64,000 bases of DNA from an uncultured Collinsella sp. Its GTDB lineage: Bacteria > Actinomycetota > Coriobacteriia > Coriobacteriales > Coriobacteriaceae. The stretch's first letter is position 1; every line of letters begins with the position of its first letter. The notes below the pieces were generated by a model that searched no databases, had not been told where the DNA came from, and worked only from the letters and a program-made list of their open reading frames with translations. Shown piece by piece: positions 16,802 through 26,102 of this stretch. Location: contig CAKUGH010000001.1 in assembly GCA_934654605.1 (NCBI GenBank), positions 25,771-89,770 of the forward strand, given 5' to 3'. The translations under genes and the position numbers were made by a program.

Positions 16802-18646
16802 TTGAATTATCTGAGTGAGATGCTCAAATTGCCGGTCTTGGACGTCGACGGCGAAAAGCTCGGCGTGGTCAACGATTTTGGCATTGCTACCGGCGAAGTT
16901 TTTCCGCACGTGACGTCGCTCGCGTTCCGCGGTCCCGGCAAGACGCCGTTTATGATCAGCTGGCGCAAGTGGGTCGACCGTATCGACGAGACGGGTGTGT
17001 ACCTCAAGACGTCGGCCACCGAAATCCGCTTTTCGTACCTGCAGCCGACCGAGCTGTTGCTGGCGCGCGATGTTCTCAACAAGCAGATCGTCGACACGCA
17101 GGGCATGAAGGTCGTGCGCGTAAACGACATCAAGTTCTCCATGTCGGGCGAAAACCAGCTGCGCCTGCTGGGTGCCGAGGTCGGTGCCCGCGGCCTGCTG
17201 CGCGCGATTAGCCCCGCGCTCGAGCATGTCGTCGAGGGCTTTATGAAACATCTGGGCAAGCCGCTCAGCGAGGACATCATCGCCTGGTCCTACATGGACC
17301 TGCTTGACCGTTCGACTAAGAACATCCAGCTCTCGGTGTCGCACAAGACGCTTGGCGAGCTGCACCCCGCCGACATCGCTGACATTATCGAGCAGCTCGA
17401 CCCGCGCCTGCGTGCGCAGGTGTTCGCGCAGCTCGATACGGCCCAGGCCGCCGAGGCCATCTCGGAGTTCGATGACGACGAGCTCATGACCGAGATGCTC
17501 GAGGGCCTGTCCGACACGGACGCATCGTCGATGCTGGCCATGATGGACCCGGACGACGCCGCCGACCTGATCGACGAGCTCAGCTACGAGAAGGCCGAGA
17601 AGCTCCTGCGCCTGATGGGCGTCAAGGAGGAGAAGGCGATTCGTAACCTGCTGGGCTACGAGGAAAACACCGCCGGACGTATCATGACCTCGGAGTTTGT
17701 CGCCCTGCCCGCCACGGCGACTGTCGCCGACGCCATCGAGGCCATCCGCAAGCTCGACGAGGACTTCGAGAGCGTCTACTACGTCTACACCGAGGACCCG
17801 AGCGGCATGCTGACGGGCGTGCTTTCGTTGCGCACGCTGATCGTGGCCGACCGCGACGCCACGCTGGGGCAGCTCGCCTATCGCGACCTGGTCTATGTAT
17901 CGCCCGACGAGGACCAGGAAGACGTAACGGACGAGATGACCAAGTACGACCTGGTCGCCATTCCCGTCTGCGACGAGAACCGCCATATCCTGGGCATCGT
18001 AACCTTCGACGACGCCATGGACGTTATCGCCGAGGAGCATCAAGAGGACCTGCAGATCGCCGGCATCGGCTCGGGCGACAGCGCGTCGGACGACTCGACG
18101 AACGTGCTCAGCTGGTTTGTGCATCGCCAGTACTGGGTTGTCGTGTGGGGCATCGCCTCGTGCATCATGGCAACGGTGCTGGGGACGGCGCTGGGCTCTG
18201 CACATCTGGTGGTGTTTCCCATGTGTGCCATGCCGCTCGTGTTGCTGGCCGCCTCGCGCATGGTGTCGTTCGTCAAGAACTACTTCCTCGAGTATGACGG
18301 CCACGACGACGAGCCCAAACCGTACCTGGGATTCTTCTTCCAGAGCACGGGCATGGGTCTGATCCTTTCGCTCGTGACCTACCTGTGCGCGCAGTTGGTG
18401 CGCACTGCCGCGTTCCCCGATGCCCCCATGTTCGAGGAGCAGCTCTTTACCGGGTGCTTTAACCTTGCGGCCATCATCTGCCTGGTCAGCAACATGAGTG
18501 CCGTGATTTATCTGATGGTGCTGTTCTGGCGCGATGAGCACGACCTCAATACGTCGGGTACCGCCATGAACGTCATCGCCGTCATGATCTCGTGCGTGGC
18601 GTACTGCACCGCCGCGGTGCTGCTCACCATGTCGGTCATGGGATAG
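16802..18646 (+). CDS. MgtE N-terminal and CBS domain membrane protein
   Basis: A 614-aa protein. Residues 1-180 include a PRC-barrel-like start (LPVLDVDGEKLGVVNDFGIA). Then come an MgtE_N helical domain (LHPADIADIIEQLDPRLRAQ) and a CBS pair (TAGRIMTSEFVALPATATVA ... VAIPVCDENRHILGIVTFDD). The last 180 residues carry about five hydrophobic segments. They lack the conserved TM signatures I expect in true MgtE channels, so the Mg2+-sensing half may be coupled to a different membrane part. The start is TTG 16802 with GGGGAG 5 bp upstream. The next gene, an Nramp-like transporter, begins 8 bp after the stop, so this protein may gate or regulate it. Confidence 0.8.
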   Translation: MNYLSEMLKLPVLDVDGEKLGVVNDFGIATGEVFPHVTSLAFRGPGKTPFMISWRKWVDRIDETGVYLKTSATEIRFSYLQPTELLLARDVLNKQIVDTQGMKVVRVNDIKFSMSGENQLRLLGAEVGARGLLRAISPALEHVVEGFMKHLGKPLSEDIIAWSYMDLLDRSTKNIQLSVSHKTLGELHPADIADIIEQLDPRLRAQVFAQLDTAQAAEAISEFDDDELMTEMLEGLSDTDASSMLAMMDPDDAADLIDELSYEKAEKLLRLMGVKEEKAIRNLLGYEENTAGRIMTSEFVALPATATVADAIEAIRKLDEDFESVYYVYTEDPSGMLTGVLSLRTLIVADRDATLGQLAYRDLVYVSPDEDQEDVTDEMTKYDLVAIPVCDENRHILGIVTFDDAMDVIAEEHQEDLQIAGIGSGDSASDDSTNVLSWFVHRQYWVVVWGIASCIMATVLGTALGSAHLVVFPMCAMPLVLLAASRMVSFVKNYFLEYDGHDDEPKPYLGFFFQSTGMGLILSLVTYLCAQLVRTAAFPDAPMFEEQLFTGCFNLAAIICLVSNMSAVIYLMVLFWRDEHDLNTSGTAMNVIAVMISCVAYCTAAVLLTMSVMG

Positions 18647-18654
18647 GTGGTCGC

Positions 18655-19917
18655 GTGCAAAACACGAAGCAAAAGGCGAGCACCAAGCAAAAGCTAACCA
18701 TCGCGGCCATCTTTGGCGCCATGGGCCCCGGTCTGCTGGCAGCGCTTTCGGGCAACGATGCCGGTGGCATCGCCACGTATTCCAGTGCGGGCGCCAGCTA
18801 TGGCTACAAGATGCTGTGGATGCTCCCCGTTATGACCGTGCTGCTTATCGTGACGCAGGAGACTGCCGCCCGTTGCGGTTGCGTGACGGGTAAGGGCTTG
18901 GCATCGCTCATCCGCGAACGCTTTGGCGTGCGCAAGAGCGTGCTGGCCATGGCGGCGCTGTTGATCGCCAACACGGCCGTGACCATCTCGGAGTTCGCGG
19001 GTATCGCGAGCGGCCTTGCTCTTTTTGGCGTCCCGGCGAGCATCTCGGTGCCGCTTGTGGCGCTGCTGGTGTGGATGCTTACCATGTCGGGCAGTTTCCA
19101 GCGTATCGAGAAGATTTTGCTGCTGGTAAGCTGCGTGTTCGTGACCTATATCGTCGCCGCGTTTATGGCTGGCCCCAACTGGGGCGAGGTCGCGGTCGAC
19201 TTGGTCGTGCCCAATATTCAGAATGATCCCAACTACGTGTCGCTGGTGGTCGCAACAATCGGTACCACCATCGCACCGTGGATGATCTTCCTGGCGCAGA
19301 ACAACGTGGTCGATAAGAACGCGGGCGAGGACGATATCGTGCTGCAGCGTATCGATACCGTAAGCGGCTCGATTGCTGCCGACATCATCGCCGGCTTCAT
19401 TATCATCACGACCGGTACGGTGCTGTTCCCGGCGGGTATTCAGATTAGCGATGCTGCCGACGCCGCTCGCGCGTTGGAGCCCATCGCCGGTCAGTGGTCC
19501 ACGGTGCTGTTCGCCTCGGGCCTGGTCGCCGCGAGCTTCTTAGCCGCCTGCGTGCTGCCGGGTGTTACGTCGAGTGCCATTTGCGAGGCATTTGGCTGGG
19601 AGCGCGGCGCCGACCGCAGCTGGGATGAGGCTCCGGTCTACCGCGGCATCATTACGGCCATTATCGGTATCTCTGCCGTGCTGGTACTCATGCCCGGTGT
19701 CGATCTGTTCCAGATTATGATGACCTCGCAGGTCATTAACGGTGTGCTACTGCCTGTGGTTCTGGTGTTCCAGGTAGTTATTGCCGCCGATCGACACATT
19801 ATGGGTGCCAACCGCAACGGCCGCGTATGGAACGTGCTCACGTGGGCGACCATCGGCGTGATCACGGTGCTGACGGTTGTCATGTTTGTGCTGCAGGCGA
19901 TGGGTTACAGCGCTTAA
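18655..19917 (+). CDS. Nramp-related divalent metal transporter, Mg2+-type (NRMT-like)
   Basis: A 420-aa membrane transporter of the Nramp fold with about 11 hydrophobic segments. In the first helix the canonical DPGN metal motif is DAGG (residues 35-38, after LAALSGN), and in helix 6 the canonical MPH is APW (residues 207-209). Loss of the Met ligand is the feature of the Nramp-related magnesium transporters characterised from Eggerthella lenta, so Mg2+ is a likelier substrate than Mn2+ or Fe2+. The GTG start at 18655 has AGGTGG 4 bp upstream, and 8 bp separate it from the MgtE_N/CBS gene, indicating one operon with a shared Mg2+ role. Confidence 0.85.
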   Translation: MQNTKQKASTKQKLTIAAIFGAMGPGLLAALSGNDAGGIATYSSAGASYGYKMLWMLPVMTVLLIVTQETAARCGCVTGKGLASLIRERFGVRKSVLAMAALLIANTAVTISEFAGIASGLALFGVPASISVPLVALLVWMLTMSGSFQRIEKILLLVSCVFVTYIVAAFMAGPNWGEVAVDLVVPNIQNDPNYVSLVVATIGTTIAPWMIFLAQNNVVDKNAGEDDIVLQRIDTVSGSIAADIIAGFIIITTGTVLFPAGIQISDAADAARALEPIAGQWSTVLFASGLVAASFLAACVLPGVTSSAICEAFGWERGADRSWDEAPVYRGIITAIIGISAVLVLMPGVDLFQIMMTSQVINGVLLPVVLVFQVVIAADRHIMGANRNGRVWNVLTWATIGVITVLTVVMFVLQAMGYSA

Positions 19918-19937
19918 CGCTCCTTTTTGCTTCCGGA

Positions 19938-19970
19938 CAGGCCGCAGCGATGGGCTGCGGCCTGTTTTTT
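19938..19970 (+). terminator. rho-independent terminator
   Basis: Stem CAGGCCGCAG (19938-19947) / CTGCGGCCTG (19955-19964) followed by TTTTTT, 21 bp after the Nramp-like gene. Confidence 0.9.
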
Positions 19971-20000
19971 GCTTGCTATAGGGGGTTAGTTATATGGTAG

Positions 20001-20228
20001 TGGGCAAAAAATGCCAAATATGAGTACTGTTGCTAAGACGATAGCATTTACGGCTAGGAAGATAATGGACATAATAAATAGTATGCTCATTAAAATGAGC
20101 CTCAACTGGCCTTAGACCAGCCAATCCAGCTGCCTTAAGGGCGCGCGGAGATCGCTCGGACGCCATTTTGGGCGATTTAGCCTGCTACTAAAATGGTAAC
20201 AGTACTCATATTTGCCCTTTTTTGCCCA
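20001..20228. mobile_element. 228-bp AT-rich MITE-like element with terminal inverted repeats
   Basis: Positions 20001-20033 (beginning TGGGCAAAAAATGCCAAATA) and 20195-20228 are inverted copies over about 33 bp with two or three mismatches. The interior is AT-rich compared with the flanking genes and has no convincing reading frame. This is the layout of a miniature inverted-repeat element. No transposase with matching ends is in the window. With the flanking terminators it makes up most of the 434-bp gap between the Nramp-like gene and the acyltransferase. Confidence 0.65.
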
Positions 20229-20246
20229 CGACACTTCGACACGATG

Positions 20247-20295
20247 CAAAAAGCCGCCCCTGGACTGGAATTGACAGCCCAGGGGCGGCTTTCGC
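20247..20295 (-). terminator. rho-independent terminator of the acyltransferase gene
   Basis: AAAAAGCCGCCCCTGG (20248-20263) pairs with CCCAGGGGCGGCTTT (about 20278-20292). Read on the minus strand the stem is followed by TTTTT, so it terminates the gene ending at 20352. The bases between (about 20307-20350) are a copy of the GGGGACGTTCC repeat family in reverse orientation. Confidence 0.8.
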
Positions 20296-20351
20296 TTGTC
20301 GCAGGAGTGTCCCCAAGTGCCGGCCGAAAAGGAACGTCCCCAAGTGCCGGG

Positions 20352-22595
20352 TTATTTGTCGGTACCCAGCTTGTGTGGCTTGTAGGTGAGGGCGTTGACC
20401 AGCGCGTCGGCGGCGGATTTGACGGCTGCCGGCTGTGGATCGTTGACGTGGTCCTCGGGATGCACGGGTAGGTCCTTCTTGACGGCATCGTGGATCAGGT
20501 TGAGGTACTCGGCCACGCCGGTGGTCGACAGGTGCGTGCCGTCGCCATCGAACAGGTCGTTGCGGTTGGCGCTGTGCCCGTACCAGTCGATAACGCGCAC
20601 ATTCTTGTAGCGCGTGGCGGCGTTGGCGATGGCCTGGTTGGTGGATCCGACCCACGGCTGCGGACTGCGCGTGTTCACAAACACGACAATGCGCTGCTCG
20701 CCGGCGTCGGCCATGATCGCGTCGACTTGGGCGTCCGTTACCAAACCGTTGGTGCCCAGGGCAAAGACCACGATTTTGCCGGCAAGGTTCTGCTGGATAT
20801 AGCCCTCAAATGTCGCGCGGCCCGCATCGAACTGGCGGCCCTTTTCGGCATCGATATGGCTGTGCGGGAACACGCCGTCAAAGGAATCCACGGCGCGTAG
20901 CGACACGGAGTCACCGATCATCAGCAGGTCGTAGGAGCCATCGGGGAAGCCGTCGTTGTCCTTGTCGGTGTCGTCGGCCGCCTGCTGGTCCGTGGGCGCG
21001 GTGTTTTTGGCTTCCTTGTTCAGAACTTCTGCGCCCTCGCCGCTCAGCGCAGACGTCTCGGGCACAAAGATCAGGCCGCCCAGCGCGATGACGAGCACGA
21101 TGCCACAAGCGGCGCACACGGGAACGTGCGCGCGTGCCCAGTTGGCGGGCGTGGTGGTGCCATCGCGGAATTCGGCGACGGTGCGGCCGAAGGCGCCCTT
21201 CCTAAACGGCGTTTCGATAAAGCGATAGGAGCACTCGGCTACGGCGACCACCAGCAGCACCTGCAAAATATACTGCCACCAGGGCGTATCGTTGATGTTG
21301 GCGACCGGGTTCATGAGCAACAGCAGCGGATAGTGCCACAGGTAGATGCTGTACGAGCGCTTGCCAACCCACACGAGCGGCTCGGCGGACAGCGCGCGGG
21401 CAACCATTCCCTGGGGCTGCACGCAGGCCGCGATGACCATGAGCGTGAGGATGGAACATAACAGCGTGCCGCCGCGATACTGGAACGCGGTGTAGCCGTT
21501 GGTGAGCGCGACCATGGCGGCAAGGCCAACCAGACCCACGACGCCCAACACATCGATGGATGCGGGCGAGGACCAAAAGCGCACGAGGGCACTCGGCTGC
21601 ATCGGGGCGGTCTCGGCTGCATCGTCGGCCGTCGTGCCCTGTTTGCTCTCGGCGTTCTTACCACGTTTGGCAGCGTCGACCAGGCGGTCGAGGCCCAAGC
21701 GATGGGCGAGACGCACCGGCGCCAGGTCACGATCGGGGATAAAGGCCATCCAGGCACCCAGCAACAGCGAGAACACGCGGGTGTCGGTGCCGTAGTACAC
21801 GCGGCTGGGATCGGCGGCGGGGTTGTAGAGCACCATCATGGCGACGGCGGAAACCGCGGCAAGGCCCAGAACCACGCGGCGCGTGTTGGGTTTGCTCACA
21901 TGCATGGATACCATGGCAAACAGCAGCGGCGGCCAGATGAGGTAGAACTGCTCCTCGATGGCAAGCGACCAAAAGTGCGTGAGCGGCGAGGGGTCGCCCA
22001 GGGCATTGAAGTACGAGACGTCCTGGGCGATCTGCCACCAGTTGTTAAAGAACAGCAGCGACGGCAGGATGTCGGGGCGCATCTTGGTGAGCATCACGTG
22101 GTTAAAGATCGTGCACAGCGCGCAGGTTACGAATACCACCGTTACCACGGCGGGGAACAGGCGGCGGATGCGGCGAATCCAGAAGCTCTTGAGGTCGATG
22201 CGTCCGGTCTTGGCGACTTCGTTGAGCAGCAGGCGCGTGATTAGATAGCCCGAAAGCACAAAGAAGATCGTGACGCCGAGCAGGCCGCCCTGAGCCCACG
22301 TGAGGTTAAGGTGATAGAGCACCACCGCGACGACGGCGAGCGTACGCAGGCCGTCGAGCGCGGGAATGTAACGGGATTTGGGGCGAGCGGTCGTCTGCTG
22401 GTCGGTAGCGGGCGAGCGTGTGGCGCCGATGTTGGTCTTGGCTGCATGGGAGCCCTTGTTGGTGGGCGTTCGATGCGGGCTCGGGCCGCGTCGCGACTCG
22501 CCGGTGCGGCGGTCGGCGCGCGGGCGTTCGTGCGGCGCCGGCTCGTTGCCCGTGCGGCGTCGACCGCGTGGGCTCGATTGTGGGAATTGTTCCAT
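20352..22595 (-). CDS. acyltransferase family 3 / SGNH-domain protein (OatA-like)
   Basis: A 747-aa envelope O-acyltransferase. After a basic, disordered cytoplasmic tail of about 75 residues comes an acyltransferase-3 domain with about ten membrane segments, carrying VVLYHLNLTWAQGG with the conserved His and a basic WIRRIRRLFP loop. The C-terminal ~200 residues are an extracellular SGNH hydrolase-like domain with intact blocks: MIGDSVSL (nucleophile Ser), ALGTNG, and DGTHLSTTG (Asp and His). The architecture matches OatA, which O-acetylates peptidoglycan and confers lysozyme resistance; other cell-wall glycans are possible acceptors. It stands alone, divergent from ribokinase. Confidence 0.88.
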   Translation of the reverse strand: MEQFPQSSPRGRRRTGNEPAPHERPRADRRTGESRRGPSPHRTPTNKGSHAAKTNIGATRSPATDQQTTARPKSRYIPALDGLRTLAVVAVVLYHLNLTWAQGGLLGVTIFFVLSGYLITRLLLNEVAKTGRIDLKSFWIRRIRRLFPAVVTVVFVTCALCTIFNHVMLTKMRPDILPSLLFFNNWWQIAQDVSYFNALGDPSPLTHFWSLAIEEQFYLIWPPLLFAMVSMHVSKPNTRRVVLGLAAVSAVAMMVLYNPAADPSRVYYGTDTRVFSLLLGAWMAFIPDRDLAPVRLAHRLGLDRLVDAAKRGKNAESKQGTTADDAAETAPMQPSALVRFWSSPASIDVLGVVGLVGLAAMVALTNGYTAFQYRGGTLLCSILTLMVIAACVQPQGMVARALSAEPLVWVGKRSYSIYLWHYPLLLLMNPVANINDTPWWQYILQVLLVVAVAECSYRFIETPFRKGAFGRTVAEFRDGTTTPANWARAHVPVCAACGIVLVIALGGLIFVPETSALSGEGAEVLNKEAKNTAPTDQQAADDTDKDNDGFPDGSYDLLMIGDSVSLRAVDSFDGVFPHSHIDAEKGRQFDAGRATFEGYIQQNLAGKIVVFALGTNGLVTDAQVDAIMADAGEQRIVVFVNTRSPQPWVGSTNQAIANAATRYKNVRVIDWYGHSANRNDLFDGDGTHLSTTGVAEYLNLIHDAVKKDLPVHPEDHVNDPQPAAVKSAADALVNALTYKPHKLGTDK

Positions 22596-22781
22596 AAAAC
22601 ATCATCCAATGACGAGAATAATCAGCACATATTCATTGTAGCTGCCTGCTCCTGTGAATGCTTGCTGCTGGCGCAACCTCAAGGGCGCGTTCACATCAAA
22701 GTGAACTAAAGTTATAGGGGTGCGAAAGCGCACAATCGACGGCCGACGGTGGGCATAAGGCCCGCAGATGAGGAGGTTTCC

Positions 22782-23744
22782 ATGGCAGATCGCGGCATCG
22801 TTGCGGTGTTCGGCAGTATGAACATGGACCTTTCGGTGGCGTGTGAGCGCATGCCGCGCGCGGGCGAGACCGTTGGCGGTAGCGGTTTTATCACCAATGC
22901 CGGTGGTAAGGGCGCCAACCAGGCCGTGGCAGCTGCGCGCATGGGCGCGCGCACGTGCATGATCGGTGCCGTCGGGTGCGACCCGTTTGGCGATGCGCTC
23001 GTGGCGGGCCTCCAAGATGCCGGCGTGGGCGTTGAGTTTGTGGCGCGTCGCGACGACGTGGAGACCGGCACCGCGACCATCATTCGTTGCGAGGGCGATA
23101 ATCGCATCGTGCTGTCGCCGGGCGCTAACCATGCGCTTGCGGGCGAGGACGTGGCCTGCGCGCTGCGCTATATGGTGGCTGACGAGCTCGATGGCGATGT
23201 CTGCGAGCTTGCCCCGGCGGCCGGCAGTGTCTTTGTCGCCCAGGGCGAATGCGACCTGGTGGCAACGGCTGCGGCGCTCTCTTGCGCCCATGGGCTGGGG
23301 TTCTATACGGTCTTTAACCCGGCGCCCGCCTGCGATCTGCCGGCAGGAGCGTGGCCGGCGGTCGACCTGGTCTGCCCCAACGAGACCGAGTGCCAGGTGC
23401 TGACGGGCATCCTGCCCACAGACGATGAGAGTTGCGTCGCCGCACTCAATGCCCTGCTCGCCAAGGGTGCCGGAGCCGCGGTCATCACGCTGGGCGGTGC
23501 CGGCTCGGTTGCGCTCGGCGATGATGGCGAGCTGCTGCGCATGCCGGCGCTTTCGAGCGCGGTGGTCGACACCACGGCTGCGGGCGACACGTTTATCGGC
23601 GCGCTTGCAGCGGCTCGTCTAGAGGGCCTGCCGCTTTTTGAGTGCATGGCCGCGGGCGCTCGCGCCTCGGCGGTGACGGTGTCGCGCTTGGGCGCGCAGC
23701 AATCGATTCCCACGCGCGCCGAAGTTGAACATTGGTTTGGTTAA
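22782..23744 (+). CDS. rbsK: ribokinase
   Basis: A 320-aa PfkB-family sugar kinase. The N-terminal signature is FGSMNMDLSVACERMPRAGE with GGKGANQAVAAARMG, and the C-terminal signature is DTTAAGDTFIGAL, which holds the catalytic Asp and anion hole. It phosphorylates ribose at C5 with ATP. ATG 22782 has AGGAGG 5 bp upstream and removes 11 residues of leader from the longer frame. The nucleoside hydrolase gene follows by 30 bp, so the pair would release ribose from nucleosides and feed it to the pentose phosphate pathway. Another pentose or nucleoside substrate cannot be excluded. Confidence 0.88.
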   Translation: MADRGIVAVFGSMNMDLSVACERMPRAGETVGGSGFITNAGGKGANQAVAAARMGARTCMIGAVGCDPFGDALVAGLQDAGVGVEFVARRDDVETGTATIIRCEGDNRIVLSPGANHALAGEDVACALRYMVADELDGDVCELAPAAGSVFVAQGECDLVATAAALSCAHGLGFYTVFNPAPACDLPAGAWPAVDLVCPNETECQVLTGILPTDDESCVAALNALLAKGAGAAVITLGGAGSVALGDDGELLRMPALSSAVVDTTAAGDTFIGALAAARLEGLPLFECMAAGARASAVTVSRLGAQQSIPTRAEVEHWFG

Positions 23745-23774
23745 ACGATAAAGACGGAGAAGCGGAGTAGAACA

Positions 23775-24749
23775 ATGGCAACCAAGAAGCTGATCCTTGA
23801 TCTGGACATGGGTGTGGACGATGCGATGGCGCTCGCCTATGCCATCGCGAGCCCCGAGGTTGAGCTCGTCGGCATTACCACATGCTTTGGCAACGTACGT
23901 GTTGAGCAGTCGGCACATAACTGCCTGGCGGTGCTCGACCTGATGGGCCGTCCCGAGGTGCCGGTGTACCTGGGTGCTGATCGCCCCATTAAGGCGACCG
24001 AGCCCTATACGCCGCCGGCGTCCACCACGCTCATCCACGGCAAAAACGGCATTGGCGGCGCGAGCGTGCCCGCGTCGCCGTACGAGCCGGTGGGCGCGAC
24101 GTCGGCCGACGGCAACGCAGCGGTCGATTACCTGATCGATGCCGCACACACTTATGGACCCGACCTGGTCTATGTGGCGACCGGTCCGCTCTCTAACTTG
24201 GCGCTCGCCCTTGAGCGCGACGCGGCGGCGATGATGTCTATTGGCCGCGTGGTGGTGATGGGCGGCGCCCTTACCGTGCCTGGCAACGTGAGCGCAGGTG
24301 CCGAGGCCAACATGGCGAGCGACCCCGAGGCCGCCGACGCGGTGCTGCGCTCGGGCCGTAAGCTCACCATGGTTGGTCTGGACGTGACGCATCGCGTGGT
24401 GCTTACGCGTCGCGATGTCGCCGGTTGGACGGGTTCGGGCACCATGGCCGGTTGCGCGTTTGCGAGCATGGTCGAGCACTACATTGGCTCGTACGAGATG
24501 AACGCCCCCTACCTGGGCGGTTGTGCGCTGCACGATCCGCTTGCCGTTGCCGTGGCGATTGACCCCACGCTCGTGGGCGCGCTCGGCTGTAACCTGCGCG
24601 TCGACCTGCTGGGCGAGTATCGCGGCCGCACCATCTGCGACGAGCACCGCCTGTCCGATCCGGACAAGAGCGCGCTTGTGGCGCTGACTGTGGATGCCCC
24701 ACGCTTCCTGTCCGAGTTCAAGGCGCGCATGGCCCGCGTCCTGGGCTAA
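23775..24749 (+). CDS. nucleoside hydrolase (IunH/RihA-like)
   Basis: A 324-aa inosine/uridine-preferring nucleoside hydrolase. The Ca2+-binding N-terminal motif is DLDMGVDDAMAL (residues 9-20); the second Asp of the usual DTDPGIDD block is retained (D11, D15, D16). VATGPLSNLALAL and GGCALHDPLAVA, with the late metal-binding Asp, are also present. It splits nucleosides to base and ribose, and the ribokinase gene upstream would phosphorylate the ribose. A terminator follows 12 bp after the stop, closing a two-gene salvage operon. Confidence 0.88.
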   Translation: MATKKLILDLDMGVDDAMALAYAIASPEVELVGITTCFGNVRVEQSAHNCLAVLDLMGRPEVPVYLGADRPIKATEPYTPPASTTLIHGKNGIGGASVPASPYEPVGATSADGNAAVDYLIDAAHTYGPDLVYVATGPLSNLALALERDAAAMMSIGRVVVMGGALTVPGNVSAGAEANMASDPEAADAVLRSGRKLTMVGLDVTHRVVLTRRDVAGWTGSGTMAGCAFASMVEHYIGSYEMNAPYLGGCALHDPLAVAVAIDPTLVGALGCNLRVDLLGEYRGRTICDEHRLSDPDKSALVALTVDAPRFLSEFKARMARVLG

Positions 24750-24760
24750 ATGATTTTCAC

Positions 24761-24798
24761 GCCCCGCCCCATGTAGTCAATTTGGGACGGGGCTTTTT
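24761..24798 (+). terminator. rho-independent terminator
   Basis: GCCCCGCCCCA (24761-24771) pairs with TGGGACGGGGC (24783-24793) with one mismatch, followed by TTTTT. The same TTTGGGACGGGGC sequence recurs near 31026-31038. Confidence 0.85.
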
Positions 24799-24846
24799 AG
24801 CTACCGAGTAAATGCGCCCGTTGGGGGAATAGTTGTGCCGCTTTGC

Positions 24847-24904
24847 TTGACAACAGGCTAAACTAGCTAATAAACATTTACTATTCTGTTTAGATTGAAT
24901 TTGC
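24847..24904 (+). promoter_or_regulatory. putative promoter and operator-like AT-rich region of the LacI gene
   Basis: TTGACA (24847-24852) followed after 15 bp by TAATAA (24868-24873) resembles a promoter. It overlaps TAAACATTTACT and TGTTTAGATT, which look like half-sites of the GTAAAC/GTTTAC motif found at 26103-26219 and 46250-46628. This would suit autoregulation. Sequence-based inference only. Confidence 0.4.
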
Positions 24905-24976
24905 GGTCGTTTAGGTGCCGAGCCACGGGGCAGTCAAGCCACGATGCGCGGCCGCGACCGTTGCTAGGGGGGAACG

Positions 24977-25987
24977 ATGGCTAAAGCAAGTGTCCGCGAG
25001 ATCAGCCGCATCACCGGCTTTTCGCCCGCGACCGTGTCCAACGCGCTCAACCGCAAGCGCAGCGTGAGCGAGGAGACCGCCAAGGTCATCCTGGAATGTG
25101 CGCAGTCGCTCGGCTACCAGCAGTCGACGCAGCTCGAGAGCATCCAGTTTGTGCTCGCGCGCAAGACGGGCGCCATCCTGGACGAGAGCACCTTCCATCC
25201 CGCGGTCATCGAGGGCGTGGAGCGTCAGGCTCGTCGCCACGGCATGAGCACGAGCTTTGTCTCGCTCGACTTTAGCGACCTAGACGCCGTGCGTCCGCAG
25301 GTCGAGGGCCTGATCGCCGATCCGTCCGCTGCTATCGTGCTGATGGGTACCGAGCTGGGTGAGGAAGACTACGCCTTGTTTGCCAACGCTGCCGCTCACC
25401 TGATCGTGCTCGACGGCTGGAGCGACCGCCAGTACTTCGACGCCGTGGTCATCGCCAACACCGATTCGGTGCTGCGCGCCGTGGATTACCTTATCGAGAA
25501 GGGCCACAAGCAGATCGGTTATCTGGCGGGCGACCTTCGCATCCGCAACTTTAAGGACCGCGAGCGCGGCTATCGCCAAGCGCTTGAGGATGCGGGCCTC
25601 GAGGCCAATCCGGAATGGCGTGTCACGCTGGGCACCACGCTCGAGGGCGCTTATCGCGACATGGGCGTGTGGCTCGACAATGTCTCGCGCGATGATCTGC
25701 CGACGGCTTTCTTTGCCGAAAACGACGTGCTCGCCGTGGGTGCCATGCGCGCGCTCAACGAGCACGGTATTCGCGTGCCCGAGGATGTTTCGATCATCGG
25801 CTTTGACGACCTGTCTTTGGGCGCCTTCTCCAACCCGCCGCTCACCACGGTGCATGTTCCCAAGCACGAGGTGGGCGAGATCGCGGTGCGTCGCCTGGTG
25901 GGCAATATCCGCAATCCCAAGAGCTATACCTGCAAGACGGCCGTCTCGACCTACTTTGTCGAGCGCCAGAGCGTACGCGAGCTCTAG
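24977..25987 (+). CDS. LacI family transcriptional regulator
   Basis: A 336-aa regulator with an N-terminal LacI helix-turn-helix (VREISRITGFSPATVSNALN, residues 6-25) and hinge, then a periplasmic-binding-protein-like effector domain ending in the typical SIIGFDDLSLGAFSNPPLTT. GGGGGGAAC precedes ATG 24977. It is followed by a terminator, then by the isomerase/transketolase operon 260 bp downstream, whose promoter region carries repeated GTTTAC/GTAAAC motifs. It most likely represses that operon and possibly the distant PTS island; the inducer is unknown. Confidence 0.9.
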   Translation: MAKASVREISRITGFSPATVSNALNRKRSVSEETAKVILECAQSLGYQQSTQLESIQFVLARKTGAILDESTFHPAVIEGVERQARRHGMSTSFVSLDFSDLDAVRPQVEGLIADPSAAIVLMGTELGEEDYALFANAAAHLIVLDGWSDRQYFDAVVIANTDSVLRAVDYLIEKGHKQIGYLAGDLRIRNFKDRERGYRQALEDAGLEANPEWRVTLGTTLEGAYRDMGVWLDNVSRDDLPTAFFAENDVLAVGAMRALNEHGIRVPEDVSIIGFDDLSLGAFSNPPLTTVHVPKHEVGEIAVRRLVGNIRNPKSYTCKTAVSTYFVERQSVREL

Positions 25988-26054
25988 GCGAAAGCGACGC
26001 CTGCTCGCGTTAGATGCGCCCGCGCCGCGGGTGGACACACAGAACGTCGCAGAT

Positions 26055-26081
26055 AGAGGGCCCTTCGGGGCCCTCTTTTTG
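26055..26081 (+). terminator. rho-independent terminator with UUCG loop
   Basis: AGAGGGCCC (26055-26063) and GGGCCCTCT (26068-26076) close a TTCG tetraloop and are followed by TTTT. It ends the LacI gene transcript. Confidence 0.93.
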
Positions 26082-26102
26082 TTCCCCTTGTATGTTCAGA
26101 AT

